Shown one piece after another: positions 1 to 6,060 of a DNA stretch of 6,102 nt (the first letter of the stretch is position 1; every line of letters starts with the position of its first letter). The translations under genes were made by a program, and so were the position numbers. The notes beneath the pieces are model-generated. The model had not been told where the DNA came from. It saw only the letters and a program-made list of their open reading frames with translations, and did not search any database. Source of the DNA: CAKSQF01 sp051867925 (lineage in GTDB: Bacteria > Bacillota > Clostridia > Oscillospirales > CAG-272); the NCBI GenBank assembly GCA_051867925.1, contig JBJDZI010000119.1, positions 1-6,102 on the forward strand, written 5' to 3'.

Positions 1-12
1 GGCGTATGAGAT

Positions 13-54
13 GGTTTTCCCCTTCCTCCAGTATTCTCGTTAACTTTTTCGACA
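13..54 (+). repeat. 42-bp inverted repeat, left copy
   Basis: This segment is the exact reverse complement of 6061-6102, with all 42 bases matching. It includes the GTTAAC core and the TTTTTCGACA end that faces inward. The match stops at 54; the inward neighbours diverge in sequence but both lead into a hairpin. Positions 1-12 may be more of the same repeat, but the other copy meets the window end, so this cannot be tested. No transposase or target-site duplication is visible. It is best read as one copy of a dispersed intergenic repeat. Confidence 0.9.
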
Positions 55-63
55 CCACGCTGA

Positions 64-85
64 GGGCGGTAAATATTTGCCGCCC
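64..85. repeat. 22-nt hairpin next to the left repeat arm
   Basis: The arms GGGCGGTAA and TTGCCGCCC pair over 9 positions, with one T-G wobble, around an ATAT loop. The hairpin begins 9 nt inward of the 42-bp repeat. The matching hairpin at 6033-6054 has the same architecture with compensating base changes. No T-run follows on either strand, so a simple intrinsic terminator is not favoured; it looks like the structured part of the repeat element. Confidence 0.75.
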
Positions 86-147
86 ACAGTCTATCTTAGG
101 AAGCCAACGAGCCAAGGAAAGCCAAGGAAGTGGGAGAGGGTAGTAGC

Positions 148-165
148 AGCCGCTACGCGGCGGCT
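148..165. repeat. Small GC-rich hairpin in the intergenic mosaic
   Basis: AGCCGC (148-153) pairs with GCGGCT (160-165) around a 6-nt loop. An alternative pairing is GCCGC (149-153) with GCGGC (157-161) around TAC. It lies between two copies of the word GGAGAGGG (133-140 and 171-178), and the stretch 86-182 is purine-rich with no coding signal. It is part of the same repetitive intergenic region; no function is assigned. Confidence 0.5.
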
Positions 166-169
166 TCGA

Positions 170-215
170 AGGAGAGGGCGAAAACTTCGGCGACTGAGAT
201 GGTTCGCCCTCTCCT
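170..215. repeat. Perfect 13-bp stem-loop (dispersed hairpin repeat)
   Basis: AGGAGAGGGCGAA (170-182) is perfectly complementary to TTCGCCCTCTCCT (203-215), enclosing a 20-nt loop. On the minus strand the loop contains CTCAGTC, a word I associate with multicopy hairpin repeats in gut Clostridia; that link is from memory and is not demonstrated here. There is no T-tract after either arm, so it is not a typical terminator. The long perfect stem points to a mobile or MITE-like intergenic repeat. Confidence 0.7.
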
Positions 216-221
216 CAGAAA

Positions 222-304
222 CGAAGGATTATTGTAAATTAACACGCTGTAGGATACCTTTTGCAGTTCCTTCGACTGCCGCTTGCGACCATGCTCAGGA
301 TGAC
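222..304 (-). repeat. Partial 'CATCCTGAGC / GTCGAAGGA' intergenic repeat
   Basis: On the minus strand, GTCATCCTGAGC (304 to 293) is followed by GTCGAAGGAAC (276 to 266). These two words mark a dispersed intergenic repeat common in several bacterial groups. A second, opposite half-site CGAAGGAT (222-229) forms a 7-bp inverted pair with TCCTTCG (268-274). In a full element I would expect a CATCCTGAGC-like word outside this half-site too. Instead the sequence runs straight into the 170-215 hairpin, so the element looks truncated or interrupted on that side. Confidence 0.6.
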
Positions 305-312
305 CCCGTGTC

Positions 313-354
313 AAAACCGATTCGATCATTGCCCAAATCACCCCTTCGGTTTTT
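313..354. terminator. Weak A/T-flanked stem-loop, possible terminator
   Basis: AAAACCGA (313-320) pairs perfectly with TCGGTTTT (346-353) across a 25-nt loop, and one further T follows. The A-rich 5' arm and T-rich 3' arm resemble a bidirectional terminator, but only three pairs are G-C and the loop is long. If real, it would isolate the promoter at 366-394 from transcription coming from the left. Confidence 0.3.
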
Positions 355-365
355 CAAAAATATGC

Positions 366-394
366 TTGACAGCAGGGAGATTTCATTGTACAAT
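366..394 (+). promoter_or_regulatory. SigA-type promoter of the HAD phosphatase gene
   Basis: A perfect -35 box TTGACA (366-371) and a -10 box TACAAT (389-394, one mismatch to consensus) are separated by exactly 17 bp. Transcription would start near 401, giving a leader of about 27 nt before the ATG at 428. An A/T-rich stretch (350-362) lies just upstream of the -35 box. Confidence 0.85.
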
Positions 395-427
395 AAAGGC
401 AACGCAAAACAAAAGAGGTATACTGAC

Positions 428-1081
428 ATGATCAAACTGATCGTATTCGATATGGACGGCACGATTCTCGACACTCTGGAGGATCTGAAAAACAGTCTTA
501 ATTATTCCCTGATGCAAAACGGGTTTCCCACCCGTACGCTGGACGAAGTGCGCCGCTTTGTGGGAAATGGGATAGGAAAACTCATCGAGCGGGGCGTGCC
601 CGCCGATTGCACCCCCGAACAGATGCAGGCGGTGCAGAAGGATTTCTTTCCCCATTACGCCGCCCATTGCAACGACAACACACGTCCCTACGATGGCATC
701 CCCGAGACCATCACTGCGTTGAGAAAAGCAGGCTATCTCACCGCAGTGGTTTCCAATAAAGCGGACTTTGCCGTGCAGGATCTGTGCAAAATCTGGTTCG
801 ACGGTCTGTTTGATGCCGCAGTGGGTGAGCGGGAAGGATTGCAAAGAAAACCCGCCCCCGACTCCGTTTTTGAAGTTTGTAAACTGCTGGGCGTTCCCAC
901 AACCGAGGCGATCTATGTAGGTGACTCGGAAGTGGACCTGCAAACGGGTCGCAACGCGGGAATGGACGTTATCAGTGTAGAGTGGGGATTCAGAGACGCC
1001 GCCTTCCTGAAAACCTGCGGCGCAGACAAAATCGTTCCAACTCCCGCCGCTCTCGCGGAGTATTTCGGCATTTCGCTGTAA
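428..1081 (+). CDS. HAD-superfamily hydrolase, phosphoglycolate phosphatase-like
   Basis: The 217-residue protein is a cytoplasmic haloacid-dehalogenase-type phosphatase. Visible motifs in order are motif I DMDGT (8-12; nucleophile Asp8, acid/base Asp10), motif II VVSN (107-110), motif III Lys141 in RKPAP, and motif IV GDSEVD (165-170; Mg-binding Asp166 and Asp170). Residues about 15-85 form the helical C1-type cap, and VEWGFRD (184-190) is typical of the Gph/PpaX-like group. Length fits that family. The frame stays open upstream to about 77, but that part is repeat DNA translating to Arg-rich nonsense. The ATG at 428 has AGAGG (414-418) 9 nt before it and a strong promoter just upstream, so it is chosen. 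The substrate cannot be read from sequence; phosphoglycolate, pyrophosphate or another small phosphate ester are all possible, so no symbol is given. Confidence 0.93.
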   Translation: MIKLIVFDMDGTILDTLEDLKNSLNYSLMQNGFPTRTLDEVRRFVGNGIGKLIERGVPADCTPEQMQAVQKDFFPHYAAHCNDNTRPYDGIPETITALRKAGYLTAVVSNKADFAVQDLCKIWFDGLFDAAVGEREGLQRKPAPDSVFEVCKLLGVPTTEAIYVGDSEVDLQTGRNAGMDVISVEWGFRDAAFLKTCGADKIVPTPAALAEYFGISL

Positions 1082-1131
1082 TTTGCCCCTCAAAACGGAT
1101 GAATTTTTTTCGACAGACTTCGTTTTTTCTA

Positions 1132-1160
1132 TTGACAAACAATCCGAAGTATTCTATAAT
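1132..1160 (+). promoter_or_regulatory. Consensus SigA promoter of guaB
   Basis: TTGACA (1132-1137) and TATAAT (1155-1160) match both hexamers exactly with a 17-bp spacer. T-rich runs at 1104-1110 and 1123-1128 lie upstream, where an UP element would sit. Transcription is expected near A1167, giving a leader of about 64 nt. The preceding gap from 1082 shows no convincing terminator for the HAD gene, so some read-through into guaB is possible. Confidence 0.92.
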
Positions 1161-1185
1161 AGTACAAATATATTTGTTTTCCGAT

Positions 1186-1198
1186 CCGGCATCGCCGG
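1186..1198 (+). promoter_or_regulatory. Small leader hairpin before guaB
   Basis: CCGGC (1186-1190) and GCCGG (1194-1198) form a 5-bp GC stem with an ATC loop in the guaB 5' leader, ending about 20 nt before the Shine-Dalgarno AGGAG (1219-1223). The leader is too short for a purine riboswitch and shows none of its conserved core. The hairpin may protect the mRNA end; regulation is not demonstrated. Confidence 0.4.
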
Positions 1199-1230
1199 CA
1201 GAAGATTTGTGAAAGAAAAGGAGAGCTTAT

Positions 1231-2694
1231 ATGAGCGACAAGTTTGCAAGAGAAGGCATCACTTTTGACGACGTTCTTCTGGTACCCCAAAAGAGCGAAG
1301 TGCTTCCCAACACCGTTAAACTGGAGACCCATCTGACCAAGAAAATTACCCTCAACATCCCTTTGATGAGCGCGGCTATGGATACCGTTACCGAGTCAAA
1401 ACTGGCCATCGCCATCGCACGCGAAGGCGGCGTAGGCGTCATTCACAAGAATATGACCATCGAACAGCAGGCGGATCAGGTCGAGCGGGTAAAACGATCC
1501 GAAAACGGTGTCATCACCAATCCTTTCTACCTGCATCCCGACAACTATGTATACGAAGCCGACGAACTCATGGGCAAATACAAGGTGTCCGGTGTGCCGA
1601 TCTGTGACGGGGACAAGCATCTGGTAGGCATCATCACCAACCGTGATATGCGCTTCCTCAAAGATTACAATATGCAGATTAAAGACGTGATGACCTGCAA
1701 GGATCTGGTGACCGCACCCGTTGGCACTACTCTGGACGATGCAGAAGCTATCCTCTCTCAGCACAAAATCGAAAAACTCCCTCTGGTGGACGAAAACTTT
1801 ACCCTCAGAGGTCTGATCACCATCAAAGACATCGAAAAAGCACAGAAGTATCCGAGCTCCGCCAAGGATGAAAAGGGAAGACTGCTCTGCGGTGCCGCTA
1901 TCGGCGTGACTGCAGACGTGCTGGACCGTGCAGGTGCTCTGCTGGCAGTGGGTGCAGACTTCTTGGTACTGGACAGCGCACACGGTCACTCCAAGAACAT
2001 CATGGAGTGCCTGAAGAAGGTCAAGACCGCATACCCCGGCTGTCAGATCATCGCCGGTAACATCGCCACCGCTGAGGCAGCACGCGATCTGATCGAGGCG
2101 GGCGCTGACGCCGTCAAGGTCGGTATCGGACCCGGCTCGATCTGCACCACCCGCGTGGTAGCAGGCATCGGCGTTCCTCAGCTTACCGCCATCAACGACG
2201 TGTACGAAGTTGCCAAGGAATACGGCATCCCCGTGATCGCCGACGGCGGCATCAAATACAGCGGAGATCTGCCCAAGGCAATTGCCGCAGGCGCAGACGT
2301 GATCATGATCGGCTCCCTGTTTGCAGGCTGTGAGGAGTCTCCCGGAGAAACCGAGATCTATCAGGGTCGTTCCTTCAAGGTATACCGCGGCATGGGCTCC
2401 ATCGCCGCAATGGAAAAGGGAAGCAAGGATCGTTACTTCCAGACCGGTTCCAAGAAACTGGTACCCGAAGGCGTAGAAGGCAGAGTTCCCTTCAAGGGAC
2501 CGCTGTCCGACACCATCTATCAGCTGATGGGCGGTCTGCGCTCCGGCATGGGCTACTGCGGCACCGAGACCATTCCCGAACTGAAGGAGAACGGCAAGTT
2601 CATCCGCATCACCGGCAACGGTCTGCGCGAGTCTCATCCTCACGACATCAATATTACCAAAGAAGCACCTAACTACAGCGTTAAGGTGGAATAA
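1231..2694 (+). CDS. guaB: Inosine-5'-monophosphate dehydrogenase
   Basis: This enzyme oxidises IMP to XMP with NAD+, the committed step of guanine nucleotide synthesis, and acts in the cytoplasm as a tetramer or octamer. The 487-residue length is standard for bacterial GuaB. The N-terminal TFDDVLLVP (11-19) starts the TIM barrel. Two CBS domains are inserted at about residues 95-205, with CBS-type segments around VSGVPICDGD (119-128) and IEKLPLVDEN (180-189). The catalytic loop GIGPGSICTTR (298-308) carries nucleophile Cys305. IMP-phosphate-binding segments ADGG (337-340), GS (361-362) and YRGMGS (385-390) are present, and the mobile flap has Arg401-Tyr402 followed by EGVEGRVPFKG (413-423). 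The ATG follows AGGAG (1219-1223) by 7 nt and a consensus promoter. guaA is not in this window, so guaB appears monocistronic. Everything expected is intact. Confidence 0.98.
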   Translation: MSDKFAREGITFDDVLLVPQKSEVLPNTVKLETHLTKKITLNIPLMSAAMDTVTESKLAIAIAREGGVGVIHKNMTIEQQADQVERVKRSENGVITNPFYLHPDNYVYEADELMGKYKVSGVPICDGDKHLVGIITNRDMRFLKDYNMQIKDVMTCKDLVTAPVGTTLDDAEAILSQHKIEKLPLVDENFTLRGLITIKDIEKAQKYPSSAKDEKGRLLCGAAIGVTADVLDRAGALLAVGADFLVLDSAHGHSKNIMECLKKVKTAYPGCQIIAGNIATAEAARDLIEAGADAVKVGIGPGSICTTRVVAGIGVPQLTAINDVYEVAKEYGIPVIADGGIKYSGDLPKAIAAGADVIMIGSLFAGCEESPGETEIYQGRSFKVYRGMGSIAAMEKGSKDRYFQTGSKKLVPEGVEGRVPFKGPLSDTIYQLMGGLRSGMGYCGTETIPELKENGKFIRITGNGLRESHPHDINITKEAPNYSVKVE

Positions 2695-2726
2695 TTACCG
2701 TAGTCATGACCGCAAGGTCTGCGAAG

Positions 2727-2759
2727 ATCGGAGTGGTCTCTACCACTCCGATTTGCTTT
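2727..2759 (+). terminator. Strong hairpin after guaB, before the ABC operon
   Basis: ATCGGAGTGGT (2727-2737) pairs perfectly with ACCACTCCGAT (2742-2752) around a CTCT loop, an 11-bp stem extendable by a G-T and an A-T pair. The tail TTGCTTT is only moderately T-rich. It begins 32 nt after the guaB stop, as expected of an intrinsic terminator. It ends only 10 nt before the permease Shine-Dalgarno, leaving no room for a promoter behind it. A small upstream hairpin with GACC and GGTC arms and a GCAA tetraloop lies at 2708-2719. Confidence 0.75.
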
Positions 2760-2761
2760 GG

Positions 2762-2767
2762 AAAGGA
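2762..2767 (+). promoter_or_regulatory. Ribosome binding site deciding the permease start
   Basis: AAAGGA sits 5 nt before the ATG at 2773. A TTG at 2758 in the same frame would start inside the terminator tail, has no Shine-Dalgarno site and would place AAAGGA inside the coding region, so ATG 2773 is preferred. Confidence 0.7.
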
Positions 2768-2772
2768 ACCCA

Positions 2773-5217
2773 ATGAAACTACATGATACCGTCAAACGGG
2801 ACATGAAACTGTCGCTGAAGACCATCCGATTTGAATTTCCCCGCTTTCTCTGCTTTTTCGTGGTCTTGTTCCTGTTGCAGGGATTGTTTTGCAGTATCCT
2901 TACGCTTTATACCAACAATCAGCGCACGCAGCTGACCTATCTGGAATCCGAATACCGTACCGCGACGGGTGAGTTGTATCATCTCAAACTGCTGGGCTGT
3001 AACGAAACGCAACGGGCGATCCTGCACAACATTGACATGGATCAGGACGAAGGGCAGGAGATATTCACATTGCTGGGTGCGGATATAACCCAGACCGCAG
3101 ACGGGAGTCTTCGCCAATACGATCTTTACATCCGCTTCGAGAAAAACGTGGAGGAGTCCTATCAGACCTTTCGCGCCCGCTACGAATTGGCGTTGTCGGA
3201 GGAAGGACCGTACACCGAAGCACCTACCCTATTGCTCTCCTACGAATTGGAGCAGGCAGAGACCCGCGCGGTGCTGATTCTGCAACTGGCGTTGGTAGTG
3301 GGACTGGGTGCATTGGCGGTCTGGGTACTCCACACCATCATGACCAACCACTACAAATTCAGCTACGGCGTGTATATGTCCTTCGGCGCAGATTTCCTGC
3401 GGCTCTTCCGCACGGCGATCTGGGAGATGGTCTGGGCGGCGGTGTTCACATGGCTTCCCGCCGTGGCCGTATCCAATCTGATCTGCTGGCTCCTCTTCCG
3501 TCGGTCGGAGCTGGGCTTCTCGGTCAGCGTAGGCGGATGTCTGCTGACTCTGCTGATCTCGCTCTTTACTGTGGGTATTTCGGTATTTGCCGGCATCAAA
3601 ACGGTATCCCGCAAGCCCCCTGTGCGGCTTCTCATTGCCGACGACAATTCCAATCTGATCCACTCGCCCCGTCATTCCGCTTCGCTTGCAGGGGCGACCT
3701 TCCCGGGTGGTGTGGGCAGACTCTCTTTCAAACGCTTTGGCAAATACACCCTTCGCCTGCTGGGAACCGCGCTTTCTTTCGCCATGCTCTTCGTGGCGAT
3801 CGTCACGCTGGGCATCTGTTACAGACGGATGCTGGACTCCCCTCGCCCCCTCTATCGGGTGGATTTTGACATTCCCACTTACGTTGCCCCCTCCACGGAG
3901 GAGGATGACGGCAAGTCGGAGGACGAATCCGATTCCTCTGCCGACCCGAATGGTGCAAACGACTCCGCGGAGGGCGGATCCTCCGAATCCGATGAAGACG
4001 GTGAGGAGGTCTACATCGACTACGCCTCCTACGGTTATACGGATGCGTACAGCGAAGTATTCGCCGAGATTCCTCATTTGGGAACCATCCTCAAGGAAAG
4101 CGTCTATCCTGCGCGGGCATTGCACTCGCATATTCGCTTTGATGAATCTGCCGCCAAATTCGGCGCAGGCGGCGTCAGCCTCAGCCAAAACGGCACCGAC
4201 TGGCGGTATCAGATCAACGTGGACTACCAGTCCTTGGATGACGAGATCATCCGCGCGTTCGGGTATCTGGGCTACGGCGTGGAGGGGTCTCTGCAATCGG
4301 TGCTGACCGATCCCCACACCGTTGCGGTCACCGACAGCTTTATGGGCGCGGTGAAGTTTGATTGGGAGATCGGCGACGTGATCTACGTAGCGAAGATTGC
4401 CGAGCCGTTCAGTGCGGCAAAAACTGTGGAGCAGTCGATGCTCTATGTGACCGATGTTGATCAGATTTTGCTTGCCTATCTCAATGCGTGCAATTACGAA
4501 TACGAGGCATACACCATCGGTGCGATTCTCAGTAATATGCTCACCGAGGACAGTTGGTCGGTTTTCTTCAATGCCGATGAATACAAAGCCGTCACCGGAT
4601 ACGAACCCGTTTACGAGAGCGTGAAGATCTACGCCAAAGCGGGAATCACCGAAGCCCAAGAAGCGGAGATGTACGAATGGCTTCGCAAAGCGGCGCTGGT
4701 GTATGATAATCTGTCGGTGACCGATCTGCAAACCCGTCTTTCGGTACAGATCGACGAAAACAAGAATTATTTCGGTGTGTTCACTCTGCTTGCCGTAGTT
4801 TTACTGGTGATCTCCGCCATCGTGTGGCTGATCTCTCAGATCCTGTTCTACTCTAAGCGGAGGAGCGAATTTGAACTGTATCTTGCCATCGGTGCGCCGC
4901 TTGCCTCAATCCGCAAACTGTTCTTGCAGGACGCACTTCTGTATGCGGGAATCGGCGCGGGTCTGTTTGCTCTGCTGGCACCGCCCGTGTCGTGGGTGAT
5001 CCACCGCATGATCGGTTATGTGACCATCCTGCTGGGCGGCGATATGCTGGCATCTTTCGAATTACCCGTGGCGGCTTATCTGATCGGCATCGCAGTCTGT
5101 GGGCTTTGCGGTTTTATCAGCACGATGATCCCTTATCTTAGTTATCTGCACAAAGGCTCTCCCCTTCACCGGGAACCGAGCGAGAATTCTCCACAGGAGG
5201 ATATGGTCAATGAGTAA
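2773..5217 (+). CDS. FtsX/MacB-type ABC transporter permease, tandem 8-TM
   Basis: This 814-residue membrane protein is the permease partner of the ATPase that overlaps its end. By eye it has eight membrane segments: about 24-46, 166-189, 214-242, 253-275, 329-349, 667-692, 717-740 and 766-790. This is two fused FtsX-like modules, each with one TM, an external domain, then three TMs. The external domains are about 120 and 315 residues. Both modules keep the cytoplasmic coupling helix after their second TM: YGVYMSFGAD (198-207) and RRSEFELYLAIGAP (696-709). Residues 376-412 form an acidic, Ser-rich linker after TM5. The topology resembles MacB/LolC-type (type VII) systems, which transmit motion across the membrane rather than forming a classical channel. 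It differs from the 10-TM BceB type, and no two-component system is adjacent. The substrate is unknown; peptide or antibiotic resistance, lipoprotein handling or cell-wall control are possibilities only. Confidence 0.88.
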   Translation: MKLHDTVKRDMKLSLKTIRFEFPRFLCFFVVLFLLQGLFCSILTLYTNNQRTQLTYLESEYRTATGELYHLKLLGCNETQRAILHNIDMDQDEGQEIFTLLGADITQTADGSLRQYDLYIRFEKNVEESYQTFRARYELALSEEGPYTEAPTLLLSYELEQAETRAVLILQLALVVGLGALAVWVLHTIMTNHYKFSYGVYMSFGADFLRLFRTAIWEMVWAAVFTWLPAVAVSNLICWLLFRRSELGFSVSVGGCLLTLLISLFTVGISVFAGIKTVSRKPPVRLLIADDNSNLIHSPRHSASLAGATFPGGVGRLSFKRFGKYTLRLLGTALSFAMLFVAIVTLGICYRRMLDSPRPLYRVDFDIPTYVAPSTEEDDGKSEDESDSSADPNGANDSAEGGSSESDEDGEEVYIDYASYGYTDAYSEVFAEIPHLGTILKESVYPARALHSHIRFDESAAKFGAGGVSLSQNGTDWRYQINVDYQSLDDEIIRAFGYLGYGVEGSLQSVLTDPHTVAVTDSFMGAVKFDWEIGDVIYVAKIAEPFSAAKTVEQSMLYVTDVDQILLAYLNACNYEYEAYTIGAILSNMLTEDSWSVFFNADEYKAVTGYEPVYESVKIYAKAGITEAQEAEMYEWLRKAALVYDNLSVTDLQTRLSVQIDENKNYFGVFTLLAVVLLVISAIVWLISQILFYSKRRSEFELYLAIGAPLASIRKLFLQDALLYAGIGAGLFALLAPPVSWVIHRMIGYVTILLGGDMLASFELPVAAYLIGIAVCGLCGFISTMIPYLSYLHKGSPLHREPSENSPQEDMVNE
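5195..5200 (+). promoter_or_regulatory. Ribosome binding site of the ABC ATPase
   Basis: A perfect AGGAGG lies inside the end of the permease gene, 9 nt before the ATG at 5210. Together with the 8-nt gene overlap it suggests efficient, coupled translation of the two subunits. Confidence 0.85.
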
Positions 5218-5986
5218 ATACATTCTGGAAGCGGTGGATCTGATCCGTCAATATAAGCAGTACGATTCGGTAGTCACCGCGGTCAATCATGTCTCACTCA
5301 AGGTAGAGGACGGCGAATTTTTGGCGATCATGGGCACCTCCGGCTCGGGCAAATCCACACTGCTGAATTTGTTGGCGGGACTGGATCGCCCGAACTTCGG
5401 CAGTGTCACCATCCGCGGTACCGACATTACGAAACTATCTCCCGACAAACTTTCCCGCTTCAGAGGGGAATTTACCGGCGTAGTCTTTCAAAAGCACAAC
5501 TTGGTGCCGCAGCTGACGGCGTTGGAGAACATTCTGATTCCCACCGTGATGTGCAACAAGCCCGACTATCAGTACCAGGAGACGCTGAAAAAGCTGATCC
5601 TCTCGTTGAAGATCGGCAACCGTCTCAGCCATCTGCCCAGCGAACTATCGGGCGGTCAGCAACAGCGAGTGGCAATTGCCCGCGCGCTGATCAATCGTCC
5701 CCAAGTCCTCTTTGCCGATGAGCCTACGGGCAATCTCGATCGCAAAAACGCTGACGAGGTGCTGGAACTTCTGTTGGAGACCCGCAAGATGATGGGCATG
5801 ACCATGATCATGGTGACCCACGATATGTCGATTGCAGACAAAGCCGACAAGATCTATATGATGGACGACGGCAAACTCTATCTGTACAAGGATAAGCAGG
5901 GCTATTACAAAAACACCTATGAGATCCAACTGAAAAAAGAGCAGGAGCAAAACACTCCTACCCATCGCGAACCATGGCAGGGGTAA
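5210..5986 (+). CDS. ABC transporter ATP-binding protein, MacB/LolD/FtsE type
   Basis: This 258-residue cytoplasmic ATPase powers the permease encoded just upstream. All nucleotide-binding motifs are intact: Walker A GTSGSGKST (42-50, Lys48), Q-loop VFQKHNLVP (92-100, Gln94), signature LSGGQQQR (146-153), Walker B VLFADEP (166-172, Asp170 and catalytic Glu171), D-loop GNLD (174-177) and switch His204. The LSGGQQQRVAIARAL and ADEPTGNLD phrasing is typical of the MacB/LolD/FtsE subfamily, matching an FtsX-type permease. The start overlaps the permease stop by 8 nt with a perfect Shine-Dalgarno. After the catalytic core (about 1-224) is a charged 34-residue tail rich in Lys, Tyr, Gln and Glu, longer than in minimal FtsE/LolD proteins. 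The substrate cannot be inferred. Confidence 0.96.
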   Translation: MSKYILEAVDLIRQYKQYDSVVTAVNHVSLKVEDGEFLAIMGTSGSGKSTLLNLLAGLDRPNFGSVTIRGTDITKLSPDKLSRFRGEFTGVVFQKHNLVPQLTALENILIPTVMCNKPDYQYQETLKKLILSLKIGNRLSHLPSELSGGQQQRVAIARALINRPQVLFADEPTGNLDRKNADEVLELLLETRKMMGMTMIMVTHDMSIADKADKIYMMDDGKLYLYKDKQGYYKNTYEIQLKKEQEQNTPTHREPWQG

Positions 5987-6017
5987 GGCGTGTTGGGGTT
6001 TCGCTCCAAGCCCCTGC
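5977..6017 (+). terminator. Possible two-part hairpin at the 3' end of the ABC operon
   Basis: GCAGGGG (5977-5983), which abuts the stop codon, pairs with CCCCTGC (6011-6017). Inside, TTGGGG (5993-5998) pairs with CTCCAA (6004-6009) with one G-T wobble. A competing stem uses 5995-6001 with 6008-6014. No T-tract follows, so termination here is uncertain; it may instead protect the 3' end or simply be structured spacer. Confidence 0.3.
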
Positions 6018-6032
6018 AGGAACTTTGATCAA

Positions 6033-6054
6033 GAGCGGCAAGAACTTGCCGCTC
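6033..6054. repeat. 22-nt hairpin next to the right repeat arm
   Basis: GAGCGGCAA (6033-6041) pairs perfectly with TTGCCGCTC (6046-6054) around a GAAC loop, 6 nt inward of the right 42-bp repeat. It mirrors the hairpin at 64-85 in length, position and core (GCGG..AA / TT.CCGC) but has different bases at paired positions. No T-run follows on either strand. It might still contribute to ending the ABC transcript. Confidence 0.75.
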
Positions 6055-6060
6055 GCAGAG

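Noticed and set aside
77..427. 117-residue N-terminal extension of the HAD phosphatase in the same open frame
   Set aside because: It translates repeat and hairpin DNA into an Arg-rich, low-complexity stretch, contains the promoter, and has no ribosome binding site. The HAD fold starts at the ATG at 428.
1..427. tRNA, CRISPR array or other RNA gene in the gene-free left end
   Set aside because: There are no regularly spaced direct repeats and no cloverleaf; only isolated stem-loops and dispersed-repeat words are visible.
1106..1115. TTTTTCGACA also found between the HAD gene and guaB, as at the inner end of the 42-bp repeat
   Set aside because: A 10-base match in T-rich DNA is expected by chance at roughly this frequency, and no hairpin follows it here, so it is not called a third repeat copy.
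1161..1230. Possible purine or other riboswitch in the guaB leader
   Set aside because: The leader is only about 64 nt with one 5-bp hairpin, and the conserved three-way-junction core of purine riboswitches is absent.
1396..2643. Long open frame on the minus strand opposite guaB
   Set aside because: It is a shadow of guaB codon usage, rich in His, Asp and Cys with no recognisable domain, while the plus strand is an unambiguous full-length IMP dehydrogenase.
3229..4731. 500-codon open frame on the minus strand opposite the permease
   Set aside because: Composition is rich in His, Arg and Gly with no motif, and it lies wholly antisense to a permease with clear TM segments and coupling helices.
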